Shown: positions 38,386-51,895 of the stretch, piece after piece | How the letters are laid out: each line of letters opens with the position of its first letter | Position numbering within the stretch: the stretch's first letter is position 1 | Assembly (NCBI RefSeq): GCF_001625215.2 | Contig: NC_030384.2 | Coordinates: forward strand, 39,094,390-39,158,389 | DNA: 64,000 bases | Direction of reading: 5' to 3' | From: Daucus carota subsp. sativus | Lineage: Eukaryota; Streptophyta; Magnoliopsida; Apiales; Apiaceae | Translations under genes and position numbers: made by a program | The notes under the pieces: model-generated | What the model was told of the DNA's origin: nothing | Database searches by the model: none | The model's input: the letters and a program-made list of their open reading frames with translations, nothing else

Positions 38386-40169
38386 TTTGGCACATGACCG
38401 GTGACTGGTGAGTAATAACTGCGTATCCTAATGAATATCTGGTGGATACGATGATAATCTCAAAGATATATAAGAGATTTCACTTGATCTGTAAATAGAT
38501 GTTATGTTCGTTGACTTGGATATTTACTCATTTTAAAATTTGATCCTTAGAGTGGCAGTTATTTACGTGTCGATCACCAATGTCGTTTTACTTTAACGTA
38601 TTAAAATAAATGGGAAGTCATTCAAAATTTTGTATGGAATGAAAAAAAAAAATATTTGCAATCAATATACAGATAAATAAGAAATTTAGAAATATGTTTT
38701 TTCCCCCGCACATTTAGCAATATGTTTTAAGAAGGAAATTGTGACCTAACATAATAAACATATATGTGTAATAATATTTTAATGTGTTACTAATGATTAT
38801 TTTCAATCAATATCGAAGATAATCAAATTTATTTAATATAACAGGCACTTATTATTTTGTGTTTTTTCGTGATTACAATATACTTTCTATTAGATCAAAT
38901 ATTTACGGTCAAACTATAATTTTCAATTTAGATTTTTTTATATTTTATTTTTTGGTGATAAGATTTTTATCATCTATTTTTTCACAACATTTCTTCATAC
39001 CGGATAAGATTAGATGATAAATTTTTCAAAGGAAAAAGGTCTCATCCTTCAAATATATTATATTTTCTGTTGGATACATAAAATTAACTTTATTACTACT
39101 TCTAAAAGGTTATTAAACGTATTTGATGTTGTAATTAATATTATATAAAACATAAGAAAATTATTAACTTGCTGCATAGTAGTCTTGAGACATAAATTGT
39201 TAATCAAATGCTCATAAATATAATATTAGTGTATAACTATTTAATGATATAATTATAACTATGTAATTTACTTGGATGTTATAAAAATATCTTTTGTATT
39301 CTAATTGAAAATTATTTATTACATCATTTTATGTTATTTTATGTTTTTATACTTTTCGAAGTTGAACCGAAGTTTGGTACTGCTTATTAATCAAAAATTT
39401 ATTTTGTTTTAAAATCGATATTGATCAATAAGAATATACGGAAAGTAGAATCGAGACAAACCCCACCTACCGATATTGTTAAGTTGACAAATAGATAACA
39501 ATACTAAATGTAATTAGCTAAATTGTTCACTCATAGTTTAACACATATAATTTAAAGTTTTTAATTTTGAAAATAAAATCAAAAATATTTCAAGTGATCC
39601 AAATTGCACATCTCAAAAAGCATCAAATTCGCAACTGACTTTATCACACTGAAGCCATTGTTAGACTAGTGTTCAAAATCCTAATCGTATAAACTAAGAT
39701 GAGAGGAATGACACCTTAGCTATACCGGCTATAATCTAAAAGTGTATGAACAATCTTTAATCACTTTCATCGGCACAAATTTGACGCGAGAATTCTATAT
39801 TCCAAAACATCAATAAAATCATTTTCAATAAATAGAACATTGAATAAATCCAAATGTAATTGAACCAAAACATAACGAAATAGAGATAAAACAAACACGC
39901 TCATACACTCTAAATAGAAAAATACACGAACACTTGAATAATTTGATTTTATTGAAAAAAACCATCAAAAATGAAAGAAACAAGGAAATTGAGTTCCATC
40001 GGAAAAAACCCGGTGAAATTCCATCAACTAATTTAAAAAAGGACAAAAATAGAGAATGAGATTCGGCTTTTCAAACTCCGAGAAAAGCAATTTTCACCGT
40101 TATAAATTTTGTTTGTGTAAACATAATTTTATAAATTCTTAAAAGCTCTCGGAAATTGGACAAAACAAT

Positions 40170-40355
40170 GAGGCCGTTTGGATAAATTTAAAATAAATGT
40201 TTTTTGCTTAAAGTTAAAAAAAATGAAGTAGAAATCAGAAGTAAGTTAAAACTTATAAGTGATTTAAGGGTTTGGGAAAGAAATAAAAATCATGAAATAA
40301 AAGTATTTTTAACTTCCATAACTGTTTTTTACTTTTTACACAAATGATACCACCA
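40170..40355. mobile_element. MITE copy, GGCCGTTTGG family, one end missing
   Basis: GAGGCCGTTTGGATAAATTT opens it, and ACTTATAAGTGATTTAAGGG plus CTTTTTACACAAATGATACC follow. These match the reverse complement of the element at 59849-60096 in the same order. The far terminus is absent. Confidence 0.6.
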
Positions 40356-40570
40356 AGTGTAGTGTTCGCCGAACACCGCAGACGTCTTTTTTCTGTATAC
40401 AATTATACGAATATCGAATATACATAACGGCAAACAGTATGAAAAGTTTCCATTGAAAACCCTACCGTTATACTATTCTTAAACACTTCTGCAGCGCTGC
40501 AATACCCAATTGCTGAATCAATCAGTTCAGCTTCTTCAATCCTAAGCAAAAGCTCAAAACTCACAGAAAA

Positions 40571-43500
40571 ATGACTAGTGGTACCGGAAAAGTCGTAAAT
40601 TTGGGGGGCAAGGGATCTTCTCTCTCCTCAGCCTCTGTTTTTCAAGTATCCACTTCTCTCTCTAGACTTTCAATTGATTCTTCCACAAAAATCTCATCTT
40701 CCTCCAAAACCCCACTTCCCAAACAACCCCTTAATCCCAATTCTCAGTTCTCTCTCCCTGATTACTTAACCCCACTTGAATTCAGAGCTTCTTTACTTGT
40801 TTTCTTGAAGAAACTCATCTCCATTTCTTTGCCCAATTCATCTGTTGCGGCTGAGAAGCTTCTGGGTGTTCTTAATTCACCTGGGTCGTGTTCAATTACT
40901 GCTGAGGATTGTGAGTTCTTGAACCCCTTTGCGGGGTTTTGTGATGTTAATGCTTGTGTGTTGTATGGTGTTTGTGCTCTTTTGGATCACAGATGGGCTG
41001 CATTGTTGGGGGTTGTTGATGCGGTTGCTGCTTTGTCGATTGAGGCGCTGGGAGGTGACATTGTTTCGTCTAATATTAATTTGTTGATTGATTCAGGGGA
41101 TGGTTTATCGGATAAAGATGAGGTTGGGGTTGCTAGTGATCTTAAGGTATTTCTAAATGGTTCTAAATTGGTAGGGAAGAATCAGGTTAAGGGCTATAGT
41201 GTGCAAGATTTGGATGTTATTCCTGAGACTCATGGACTTTTTAGATTGATTTCTAGAACTTTACATGCGAAATCGCGGGTGTTTTTGAATTCATTAACAG
41301 CTGGGAGTGGAATCGTGGTGCTTTTAGCATCTTTTGCTGATGGGATTTTGAAGTTGGGGGAGTCTAGTTGGGGTAGAAGTAGCCTTGTTGTTGGTTCTTT
41401 GGGGAACAATGAGGCTCTGTCGTTTATTACTCGTTTTGTTGAAATGTTTAAAGCAGAATGCCCTGGGATTGATAGATTGAAGGAGGTATACAGTTCTGCT
41501 TTAGCTGCTAAAAGTGGTGGTGACAACCTAAAGTTTGTTCATGACATTTTTATTTTGTCTGACCTTGTTGGGACAATTTTTTCTTGGGAAGCTACAGCTG
41601 CATTTATCTCACTTACCCTTATCAGCGGTGCCGATATATTTAATGCAAAAGGTAATGTGGCGGTAGTGGAGGCAACAAACAATGTAGGAGCTGATAATAG
41701 TAAAGCTAATGAGAAGAAGCAACAGAAGGAAAAGAAAAAAAACAAGGTTGCTTTTGGTAAAGGAACTACTGCATTTATGCAGTATCTTCAGGATAGGCTG
41801 CAGCTTACGGCTTCTGGAGATATAGAGACATGGGTGCAGCAGTTCCTCTCAATTTTGGATCTGAAGGACCCTGGCTATATTAGCTTACTTGAGAAAATTA
41901 AAGATATTGTTGACAGCAATGATAGCAGAAGGCTTCCCAAGCTTCCAAAGGTATATGCTCTAACAGGTTAAAGAACACATGCCAGAAGCTTGCTTTATTA
42001 CGCTATGATGTTATGACGATTTCTTCATATATTTCTATCATACCAATGAACTAGTGCTAAATTGTTTACACTGAGTGACAATATCATCATTATCGGTATT
42101 GAGATTCTCTAGATGCAGTCCATCAGTTATTGAGACTCTCTAGATGCAGTGTATAAATTGTAGATATCGCAGAAATAAGTAGATCTTTAGTAAATTGGAG
42201 GCCTTCAAATTAGATCAAGGTAATCTTTATGTTACATTGTTGTTCCTGAGTTCCTCTATTATAGAATGTTCAGATGGCCTTTGGAAATTGTAAGAAACTC
42301 AACTACCAGATATAATTAAATGCTTAAAACTAGATTCATGGTTTTTCGTGTGGGGTAAATGAGCCGTGTTTTTACTTTGATGAGCTCATGAGCCCCTAGA
42401 AAATCAAGGTATGTTCCACGAGCTACAGCTGCTACTTGTACACTAGTTGTGGCGCACTCTAGTCTATCTTTACACACGTTTTTTTATTGATGTGCAACTG
42501 GTTAACAAGATACTCATTGCAATGCCTCAGAATACCAAACATAATGTGAAGTGGTTTCTCATATGGCAGCTATCTTTAGTGACCAAGACTCTCTTCCTTA
42601 AACAACTATGGATTATCGATTTTATAAATTTCTTCATTTGCAGTATTATTTTACTTGTATTGGTTGTATTTCTTCAGAAATTTGCGCTACAGTTATTCTT
42701 TGACACTATTGTTAAAACCTTGTAATTTTTTATTTTTCTTTGTTACTATCAGGGTACTCGTGATTTTGCCAAGGAACAGATGACTGTGAGAGAGAAAGCA
42801 TTTTCGATAATAAGCAAGGTTTTCAAGAAGCATGGTGCAACAGCCCTCGATACACCTGTCTTTGAAATGAGGGAGACTCTAATGGGTAAATATGGAGAGG
42901 ATTCAAAATTGATTTATGATCTTGCTGATCAGGTACATCAGTTGGATTTATTTTTTGAATCTTTCTAGCTGGGCGGTGCTATGCTGTGGGGTTTCCTGTA
43001 TGGATTTGCATATCAGATATTAGATTCTCTTCTTGTGTGAATCGTGTGCATTATATATAATGTGCTGCTTGTAATTGTGTGAAGATAATAGGAAATCCAG
43101 GAACAAAATAGGAAGTGCTTATTGCTTATAAGCGAGAAGTTATTTTAAGTGAAAAGCAACTTTTATTTTATGTGTTGGGATAAATTTTTTGGTATTTACT
43201 GTATAACTTATCCGGTATAATTATTATTAATATTATAATAAAATATTATAATTTTTTTTTGAAGTGATCCTTTACATTTTTGTGAAATCAAATTTCAAAA
43301 ATAAAAATAAGTCATTAAAAAAAGTTAGGATTTTCAACTTCTCATATTCTGGCTTATAAGTGGGAATTTGACTTTTAAGTTCTTTACACAAGCGGTACAA
43401 ATAAGCTGCTTCTGACTTAGCCAGCTGGGCTTTTAAGCCTAGCCAAACACCCTCTATATAATAATTTGCACTTCATCGTCCCTTGTTAAAGTTTTTACTT

Positions 43501-46500
43501 TCTTTGTGTCAGGAAATATGATAATTTTTGTTGTTATTATATGGATCTGAATCGCACCCAAGTCACAACTCACAGACACTTTTTTTAATCAAAAATAGCC
43601 TGAACGTTAGGATGAAATCTTTTGTGTTGAAAGCAATATCAGCTTGGCTGAGTTAGTCCCAGTACTAATATTTGTCTTGAGAAGATAGAAAGAATACACT
43701 CTTAGTTGTGTTCAAGTCGGATGTCATGTATATTTTATTTCTTAAAAATTGAGAAGTCTTTAGGAGCCATTCTGAACAGAACATTTCCAAAGTAAGTTCA
43801 AGATTGCAGAAAATGTTTACTTTAATTAAATATGATAGTCCTGGCATGTAGTCCGAATAGAACATAATGTGCGTGGAAGACACTATCTGTTATTCTGTCA
43901 GTTACTTACATTGAAACTTGTATACTTGTTTCAGGGTGGAGAGCTTTGTTCCCTTCGCTATGACTTGACGGTCCCCTTTGCCAGATATGTTGCTATGAAC
44001 GGACTTACATCATTTAAAAGGTACCAAATAGCAAAAGTCTACAGAAGGGACAATCCTTCCAAGGGGAGATACCGTGAATTCTATCAATGTGATTTTGATA
44101 TTGCTGGTAAATTTGAAAAGATGGGACCAGATTTTGAGGTCATAAAGATTTTGACTGAACTACTGGATGAGCTAAAGATTGGGGATTATGAGGTAATTAG
44201 CTCATAGTTTCAGTGAAGTTGGCTAGTTTTATCTCCCTTTTTGTTTTTGTACCAGTATGCTCTCCATCTCTCTGATTATATGGTAATCCTTGTACAAGAA
44301 GCAAGGTGCATCAAATTTTAATTTCAAAATTTTGTGCTAGTTTAGTGGTGTAAGATCTTTTGTTCATCTGAAGTGAGTATTTGCCTTAATAGAGAAGTGG
44401 CCATCTGTAGACCCTTGTAAATTAGAAAGGGGTAACATTGGTGCAGTTGTGGGCTAAACTGTTGGTTATAGAGATACTTTATGCTTGTAACCTAAACAGT
44501 ATCTATGGAAGAGTATTTTGTAGCTGTTTTTCTGTTAGTTCTGAATTTTTGAACTGCAAGTTGGTTGCAAAAAAATCTTGATCTTAGTTTGACAAAAATA
44601 TATAATACTTATTAGAGAACTAAAGAAGTAAAGACAATTAAAATGTCTTGATGCATTCCAAATGGCTAATAGCCATATGTATGAAATAGTTAGAATGACC
44701 ATTTGATCCCCATGTAGGGTAAACGCAAATTAGGATTGATATTTTTTTCATGCGTTTAATTACTACCTATATGTTTACTGTTGCCACAGGTGAAATTGAA
44801 TCATCGGAAATTACTGGATGGAATGCTATATATATGTGGAGTACCTCCTGAGAAATTTAGAACCATTTGTTCAAGCATTGACAAGTTAGACAAGCAACCG
44901 TTTGAGCAAATAAGGAAGGAAATGGTAAGGAACTTAAACTGTGTGTGCAAACTTGTTAAACAGTGGTCTCTGCAGTTGAGGGAATTAAATTTGTTATAAC
45001 CGTCTACCTATTTCTAGGTTGAGGAGAAGGGCTTAAGTACTGAAACCGCGGATAGGATTGGTACTTTTGTGAAGAATAGGGGACACCCTCTGGAACTATT
45101 ATCTGAGCTGAAACAGGAGGGCAGCGAGTTCGTAAAGAATAAAGAAGCATCAGAAGCACTGGATGAGCTAGAGATCTTATTTGAAGCTTTAGAAAAGTCA
45201 AAATGTATTGATAAAGTGGTCTTTGATCTCAGTCTGGCCAGAGGTCTTGACTATTATACAGGAGTCATATATGAAGCTGTGTTTAAAGGAGCTACACAGG
45301 TAGGCCTACCTTCAACTACAGAATTTCTATTTTTATATTCTTTTGGCCTTGACCAGAAGACAATATGTAGAAAGGGCAATAAATCACTTGCATGTCTTTA
45401 CAAATTTTTTTTGATTCTTTTCTTCTTTCTTTGTAGTGAGAGTTCCTTGGCCCTTTTAAAAAAATCTATTTACCATGGTGGTCGGATATTATCTGGAATT
45501 TACTAGCTATACAGCCCTTAATACCCAATTGAGTTTAGAAAATCACATGTTACTGCCTACCATAAGTTAACAATATAGCTTCCTTCATTCATTAACTCGA
45601 TTCCACCATCATGTATAGATTTAGATGTGATGATCTCATATTGGAATAAGTTGGATGGGTTTTTTGAGGGCTGGACATATACCTCTGTAAGGAGCAAAAT
45701 GATCACCTAGTTTCTTATATAATTAGCATAACCAAAGAACCGCATCTGCTGAGATCCTCTGTGATAATTTTGTAAGGTCCTATTAAGCAATAACGAATGC
45801 AACCCTGAAATATCAATCAGCCCTACCATTTCCTGTTATTTTATCGCGCACGACTCTGCAGATTGATTGTTGCAACGGTATTGATGTTATGTAACTTCCT
45901 TTTTCTTTAGGTCGGTTCAATTGCAGCTGGAGGACGTTATGACAAACTAATTGAAATGTTTGGTACAAAGGAGGTTCCAGCTATTGGTGTCAGTCTAGGC
46001 ATAGAACGAGTATTTACTATAATGGAACAGATCCAGAAAGAACAGAACCAGGTACTCTAGCTACAATATGTTTGAGATGCTGTTTTGTTAGTCTTGTAGT
46101 TTATGATTCAAGGTAGCATTTAGGTTGTTGATAAGAATTTGGCGTAATGCAGTAAGATAATACTATTAAACTGTAGTTGAAAGAATGAGCTACATGAAAG
46201 AAGATATCTGGTTGAAATTCTGTACTAATTCTGCTCGGTGGTTTTTTTTTCTACAAAGTGCATTTTCTTTTGGTTTATGTTTATTTTTTCATTAAAAAAT
46301 GAAATAGTTATTATTTATCAAAGCAGGATTGACATATCTCTATGTGTTTGTTACATATGTGCAAGAGGAATGCATAATCAATAGATTGATCATTCTCAAA
46401 TATAGGAGCATCCTAAATTAAATTTGTTCTCTGTACACAGACTGTACGAGCTACAGAAACACAGGTCTTGGTGAGTATTCTGGGGGATAATCTGTCACTA

Positions 46501-46749
46501 GCTGCTGAGCTAGCTAGTGAATGTTGGGCTGCTGGATTGAATACAGAGTACCTGGTAAACAAGAGAGTGACGAAGCACTTCGATCGTGCTAAAGATTCGA
46601 AGATCCCTTGGATGGTAATTGTTGGTGATCCCAAAGTCAGCGAAGGAATGGTGAAATTAAAGAATCTGGAGGCTAATAAAGAGGAGGAAATTCCTAGAAG
46701 TCAAATTGTAGAGGAGCTGAGTAAACATTTGAGCAACACATCATCCTGA
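40571..46749 (+). CDS. Histidyl-tRNA synthetase, cytosolic type with long N-terminal extension
   Basis: Seven exons: 40571-41950, 42753-42932, 43935-44192, 44790-44924, 45018-45299, 45911-46051 and 46441-46749, giving 894 aa. It charges tRNA-His. The class II core begins at residue 461 ([10 protein letters not shown]). Motif 2 with [20 protein letters not shown] is at about 556-575, the His-specific [10 protein letters not shown] at 724-733, and motif 3 GVSLGIERV at 771-779. The C-terminal anticodon-binding domain is residues 793-894. A 460-residue region encoded by the long first exon precedes the core. It ends in a Lys-rich linker ([13 protein letters not shown]), and no plastid transit peptide is evident, so this should be the cytosolic enzyme (Arabidopsis At3g02760 has the same layout). 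All catalytic motifs are intact. Confidence 0.95.
43115..43456. mobile_element. MITE copy (GGCTTTTAAGCC family) in HisRS intron 2
   Basis: GCTTATAAGCGAGAAGTTAT at the left and GGGCTTTTAAGCCTAGCCAA at the right match parts of the 59849-60096 element, which is inverted relative to this copy. The left boundary is uncertain. Confidence 0.5.
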
Positions 46750-48112
46750 AGAAAGTAAATCATTTTTCACGTGTAAAACCACACAACTACATGTTATGAA
46801 GATGTCATCTTTTAGTTAGAAATGAAATGTTTTACATGGCACTGCTGAATAGAGTATGTTCTAAAGATTAATTTGTGTTTCGGGGTGTCATTGCAGAATG
46901 AACAACTGTTGGACCTTTTAAATCAATGGTTTTTGTTATTTTATTTATTTTTGATATTTATATAGGTATTGGAATATCTTTTGAGCCGGAATTGTTATCA
47001 GATTAGCTATTGTCTCCGGATTCCTGAAAAATGACCTCTGTTTTACCTCTTTCTAAGGAGGATATAATCTTTCTCAAGTTGTATTTTTTTTTTTTTACAG
47101 ATTTCCATTATTTTGTATACATGACAGTCAAATGATGAAAATAATCTTATAATAGTAATCGAAATTTCCCGGAAAATACAGTTTTTGGTTTAATGTTTGG
47201 CCAATGCAAACACGAATTTGTAATATGAAACAAACAACACAAATTTTTTTGCGTTTGGTTGGGGAGAATGAAATGTAATGAGAAAAAATACTTGAAATTT
47301 GAAACTAATAGAGATATGATGAAAGTTTTGGAAAAAATTTGAAGGAGCGCAAAATTAGTATGATGAGATTTGTGATGAAATTGAGAATAGAATTTCATCT
47401 TAAATTGAATGTGTGATCTAGCACGGAAAGAAATGACCGAAAGAAAGAAATTTTTTTCAATTAGAGGATTGAAACCAAATATTGGTGAGCCAAGTAGTCC
47501 CGTAGAAAAGACACGCGTAAGCCGCCAAGCGGGTTTGAAGTGGCGTGTAATTAGTCTCAACGACGCCGTTATCGTCCAACTGCTTTCAAATCAAGTCTCT
47601 TCTGCGCTCTGCTGACTCTCATTCAGATTCATCTCCGCAATTACACACACACACATCTGTAAGTATGTTACTTTTACTCTTATTACTCTATCATCAACTT
47701 TAATTGCTTCATTTTTTATTTTTTTTGTTAATCAACTCTTTAAGTTATTTTTTAATCTCTCCCTGTATAGATAGCACTTTACTCATCACCTGCTTAATTA
47801 GCTTCATGATCTTGGAATGCCACATGTTTTTGGCCTTTTCGTGTTTTAATTCTATTAAACTTTGCTAAATTTAAACTTTCTAATTAATTAGTTGTTTATG
47901 TTTGTTCACTGAATGCTTAAAATCACAACCTCTTTAAAAAAAAACAAGGGCAATGCTGCGTATATAGGAACCTTTCCGAGTATGTGTCCTTAAAAATTAC
48001 ATTTGTGCTAACCTAATACGATATTACTCTATTTTAATCTAAGCGTTTGAAGTATAATGGTATTTGCGTAGTTGCTGTGTTGTATGTTGAAAAAGTTGCT
48101 TGTATTGTCAGA
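46750..48112. other. HisRS 3' flank and PGM promoter/leader
   Basis: No gene recognised. A region at about 47250-47491 (TTTGGTTGGGGAGAATGAAA at its left) resembles the Tourist-like MITE at 58793. The PGM leader with (CA)n near 47642, followed by GTAAGTAT at 47659, may contain a 5'-UTR intron. Confidence 0.45.
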
Positions 48113-51100
48113 ATGGCCGCTGCTTTCCACCAAGCTATATGTGGCAATCAGTTGCACGGATACAATGACAGTTTGTCTTCTTGTGATGAATTAAGAAACT
48201 TCGCAATGATGCCTCGTTTTTCTTGTTTTGGTACAAGTAAGATACCGTTGAACAAAGCAAAGTGCATGTATAACCATTCAAAAGTGTTTGTAGTACGCGC
48301 ATCAGTTTCAGATTCTATAGTATCCTCTCTGGACAGTAGCGATCACGATTCTTGGAAAATGACAGGTAAATAGAATCTCGACTATCGATTCATATGTGAA
48401 TGGTATGCTAAGGCTAAATGACTGGATTTGATTTCTGAACTGTTAGATGAATCTGCATTGATATTACTTAGACATGGGGAATCAATGTGGAATGAGAAGA
48501 ATCTGTTTACCGGTTGTGTTGATGTACCATTGACTAATAAAGGCGTAGAAGAAGCAATTGAAGCTGGTAAGAGAATTAGAAACATACCTATCGACCTCAT
48601 ATACACATCAGCTTTGGTCCGGTCGCAGATGACCGCTATGCTTGCCCTCACCCAACATTGCTGTGAGAAGGTATATATGCATACTTACCTAAGCCTGGAT
48701 TGTATATGGTTTTTAAAAAATAGCTTTGGGTAATATGTGGCTCATTTATTGGGGTTGATTGTGTTTCATGGCCTTTTGTAATCATCGCGTGTCACTCTTT
48801 AGTTTAGTGCTCCCGTATTTTCACAGAGTACATGTCTTAACTCTAGAAACCAATTTGATATTGTGTTTCATGACCTTTCATAATCATCTTATGTCACTCT
48901 TTAATTTAGAGGTTCCCATTTATTCACCGGGTGTATGTCTTAACTCAAACAACCAATCTGATTTCTACTTATTTTAAGTGATTAGATTTCACTAGAATTT
49001 AGAAAGAGACTTGATATGAACTTAACATGTCAATATGATGGAAATGGATCTTTATTGATTCAATCTTTGATATTAGAGAAGCCGAGAAGGTAAGAATAAT
49101 CATTCTCCTACAAACGAAAATGTCTTTAAAGCAGGGATGGAGCTAGCATTTCTCGATGATGGGGGGTGAATTTTTTCACAACTATTATATTAAATGTTTA
49201 GATATTTAATTCATAATTTATTAATCCATAAAATCCATAAACTATTAAGTTAATAAAATCTGGTTATTCACATATTTTGAGGGGGCGTATTCGTCACGCC
49301 ATCCCCTGTCGACGTCCCTGCTATAAAGTGCATTATGTGAAATCTTCTAATTTTCCACTTTATATGGTTAGTCATGGAAGCTATCATTCTTAGGTTACAA
49401 TTAAAAGTTGATCCAATTTAAATACTCACAACCTATAGTAGTAGCGTAAAAGCCGTAAGCCAGAACACAAGGCAGCTTCATGTCTTTAGAAAATTTACAT
49501 GCTTATATGAACATATCAAGATTCCAGAATTTTCCATATTGCTAACTTTTCTTTTGATTGGTAATTTTCTGACATATTGCCTGCTCAAAATTTTTAAAAG
49601 ATCTGTTGTGTTTGCTGCTTGTTTTTGAATTTGAGGTGTAATGTCAAGCTTCTGATATTTTGGTGCACCCTGTACGTCATTATATATAGATTAACTGTAT
49701 ATGTTTTACTAAAACTGTTTTGGGTCTATAATTTTTATGATAGTAAACTTAGGGCTGTTCACGAACCGAGCCGAGCCGAGTTTTGACCGAACCGAGCCGA
49801 GCTTTAATTTTTTTTCTGACGAGCCGAGCCGAGCCGAGCCGAGCTTTTTTATCGAACAAAAATTGTGTTCAAGCTCGGCTCGTTAACTAACGAGCCGAAC
49901 ACGAGCTTGTTCGCGAACAAATACAAGCCGAGCCGAGTCGAGTCGAGTCGAGCCAGAAAAAAAATAAAGACAAACCGCTAGTTGACTCTTAAAATAGCTA
50001 ACCAAATAATTTTAATTTTTTTGAAACTTTGTTTATATCACTAAAATGTATATATGTTAACATCCATACGGTTGGATCGTAAAGAAATATTTTTTAAAAA
50101 ATTGAAACACTAATTTAGGATTAAACACTAGTTAGCGGTACTAGTTAACCTTCTACTTGACTGTTAAAATAGCAAACCATATAAAATTATTATTTTCCGA
50201 AATTTTGGTTACATCACTAAAATATATATATATAAATTATATGTTGAATTCTGAGTTCAATAACATATATAAATTATAAAAAAAACCCAAAAATATTATA
50301 TTTTTTCGAGCTTTAACGAGCCGAGCTCGAGCCGAGCTCGAGCCGAACATACTAAAAGCTCGGCTCGAGCTCGTTTACTTGACGAACAATTTTTTGTGTT
50401 CGAGCTCGAGCTCGTTAACTTAACGAGCCGAGCCGAACGAGCTCTTAACGAGCCGAGCTCGAGCTTGTTCGCGAACAGCTCGGTTCGTTAAACAGCCCTA
50501 AGTAAACTATTATTGATCTAGCTGGAAATTTATATGCTTGTCAAAAATAGTATAGAGAAAAGTTATGTAAATTCGCAACTAACTTTAAGCCTAATTAATG
50601 TTTTCAGGTGCCTATATTTATGCATAATGAGACTGAACAAGCAACGTTATGGAGCCAAATATATAGTGAAGACACAAAGCGACAATCAATTCCAGTTATC
50701 AAAGCATGGCAACTGAATGAAAGAATGTAATTGCATGTCTATTATGTTGTCTTCATCCTCAAAAGCATATTCTTCCTGTACTCAGATTTATAAATTTACA
50801 GGTATGGGGACTTGCAGGGTCTTAATAAGCAGCAGACAGCTGAAAGATTTGGGAAAGAGCAAGTCTACAAGTGGCGAAGAAGTTACTATGTTCGTCCACC
50901 AAATGGAGAGAGCTTGGAAATGTGTTTGGAGAGGGCTGTTTCTTATTTCAAAGAGCAGGTAAACATGCCTAGGAACATATGTGATAATTAAAATTTAAAA
51001 CCCTCTCAAATTCTCTTGTAAGGTTTCAAGCTTTTAAGATGGTACCATACATGTACTAAAATATAAAGTAGTCATTTGTAATTACCAAAAGATTAATAAT

Positions 51101-51895
51101 TGTTGCATTGCAGATTGAGCCACAACTTCTTGCTGGAAGGCATTTAATGGTCGTTGCTCATGCCAATTCACTAAGGTCTATTATAATGTATCTTGACAAA
51201 TTAACACCTCAAGAGGTAACATGAAACATTTTTGAGTCGATGCTCTTATATATATTGTTTTTTTTTCTTTGATAAGTTCTTTATACAACTTATAGTTGAT
51301 TGTTTTCAAAGGTAATTAATTTAGAACTCTCAACTGGGGTACCAATGCTGTACATATATAAAAACGGAGAATTTACCAGAAGAGGAAGTCCTGCAGCACC
51401 TGCTGAGGCTAGTGTTTACTCTTATACATGGGTATGATTATACACATATCTGCTAGTCTGAGTTTGCCGTTGTAATATAGAATTCATTCTTTATCGACAT
51501 TCTTTTTTATGATATTTCTCTCGCGTGCAGAAAATATAGAAGATGTAACAAACATATTTAACTAAATATTTTTCAACACTTTGAGCTGTTTCAGCTTACC
51601 AGCTCACCAATATTTTTAGTTTAATCTAATTTACAAAAATTTTGAGCTGTAATATATTGTTTTAAATGGAGTTATTTCAAAGACCCCTCCTAGTAATTCT
51701 TTTCCATTTTGTGATATCATAAATTATTTAGTTGGTGCCTTTTTTTCCTTCTGAACAGTAGCTCCTATACTTGGACATCTATAGACTATAGAGATTGTAT
51801 GGTATCTTCTTTGCTGCTTTGTTTTGCTAATATGCTTCCCTTATATGCAGAATTTGGCTCTTTACAGGCAGATGTTTGACCAAATGTCACCATGA
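48113..51895 (+). CDS. 2,3-bisphosphoglycerate-dependent phosphoglycerate mutase, plastid-type
   Basis: Seven exons: 48113-48365, 48447-48670, 50608-50726, 50802-50958, 51114-51215, 51312-51431 and 51851-51895, giving 339 aa. It interconverts 3- and 2-phosphoglycerate by a phosphohistidine mechanism. The first about 80 residues are Ser-rich and without acidic clusters at the start, suggesting a plastid transit peptide. The core is of the bacterial GpmA kind: [17 protein letters not shown] with phosphoacceptor His94, [15 protein letters not shown] with Glu197, [10 protein letters not shown], and [11 protein letters not shown] with second His267. The usual motif here is AHGNSLR; Ala replaces Gly. 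First in-frame ATG chosen. Plants also have an unrelated cofactor-independent cytosolic mutase; this is not it. Intron 2 holds a hAT element and a 102-bp tandem duplication. Confidence 0.93.
48757..48960. repeat. 102-bp tandem duplication in PGM intron 2
   Basis: Both units read GTGTTTCATG-CCTTT-TAATCAT, TGTCACTCTTTA-TTTAG and ATGTCTTAACTC in the same order, starting about 48757 and 48859, with roughly 15-20% divergence. Confidence 0.75.
49750..50500. mobile_element. Non-autonomous hAT element, 751 bp, perfect 8-bp target duplication
   Basis: Left end TAGGGCTGTTCACGAACCGA and right end (reverse complement) TAGGGCTGTTTAACGAACCG are inverted repeats. AGTAAACT at 49742-49749 and 50501-50508 is an exact 8-bp duplication, the hAT signature. 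About 200 bp inward from each end the sequence is GAGCCGAG/GAGCTCGAG-rich and complementary to the other arm. The AT-rich middle contains two copies, 176 bp apart, of TTGACT-TTAAAATAGC-AACCA. No transposase. It lies wholly within intron 2 of the phosphoglycerate mutase gene. Confidence 0.93.

Larger units (their letters stand above)
38273..40570. other. Intergenic, MYB to HisRS (divergent promoters)
   Basis: AT-rich; no gene recognised. Both neighbours are transcribed away from this interval, so it contains both promoters. A MITE of the 59849 family occupies 40170-40355. Confidence 0.6.

Noticed and set aside
41230-41745. Minus-strand frames within HisRS exon 1
   Set aside because: They are complementary to a real coding exon and have no family match.
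48047-48112. Upstream extension of the phosphoglycerate mutase frame
   Set aside because: The frame is open but contains no in-frame ATG before 48113; the only nearby upstream ATG (48057) is in another frame.
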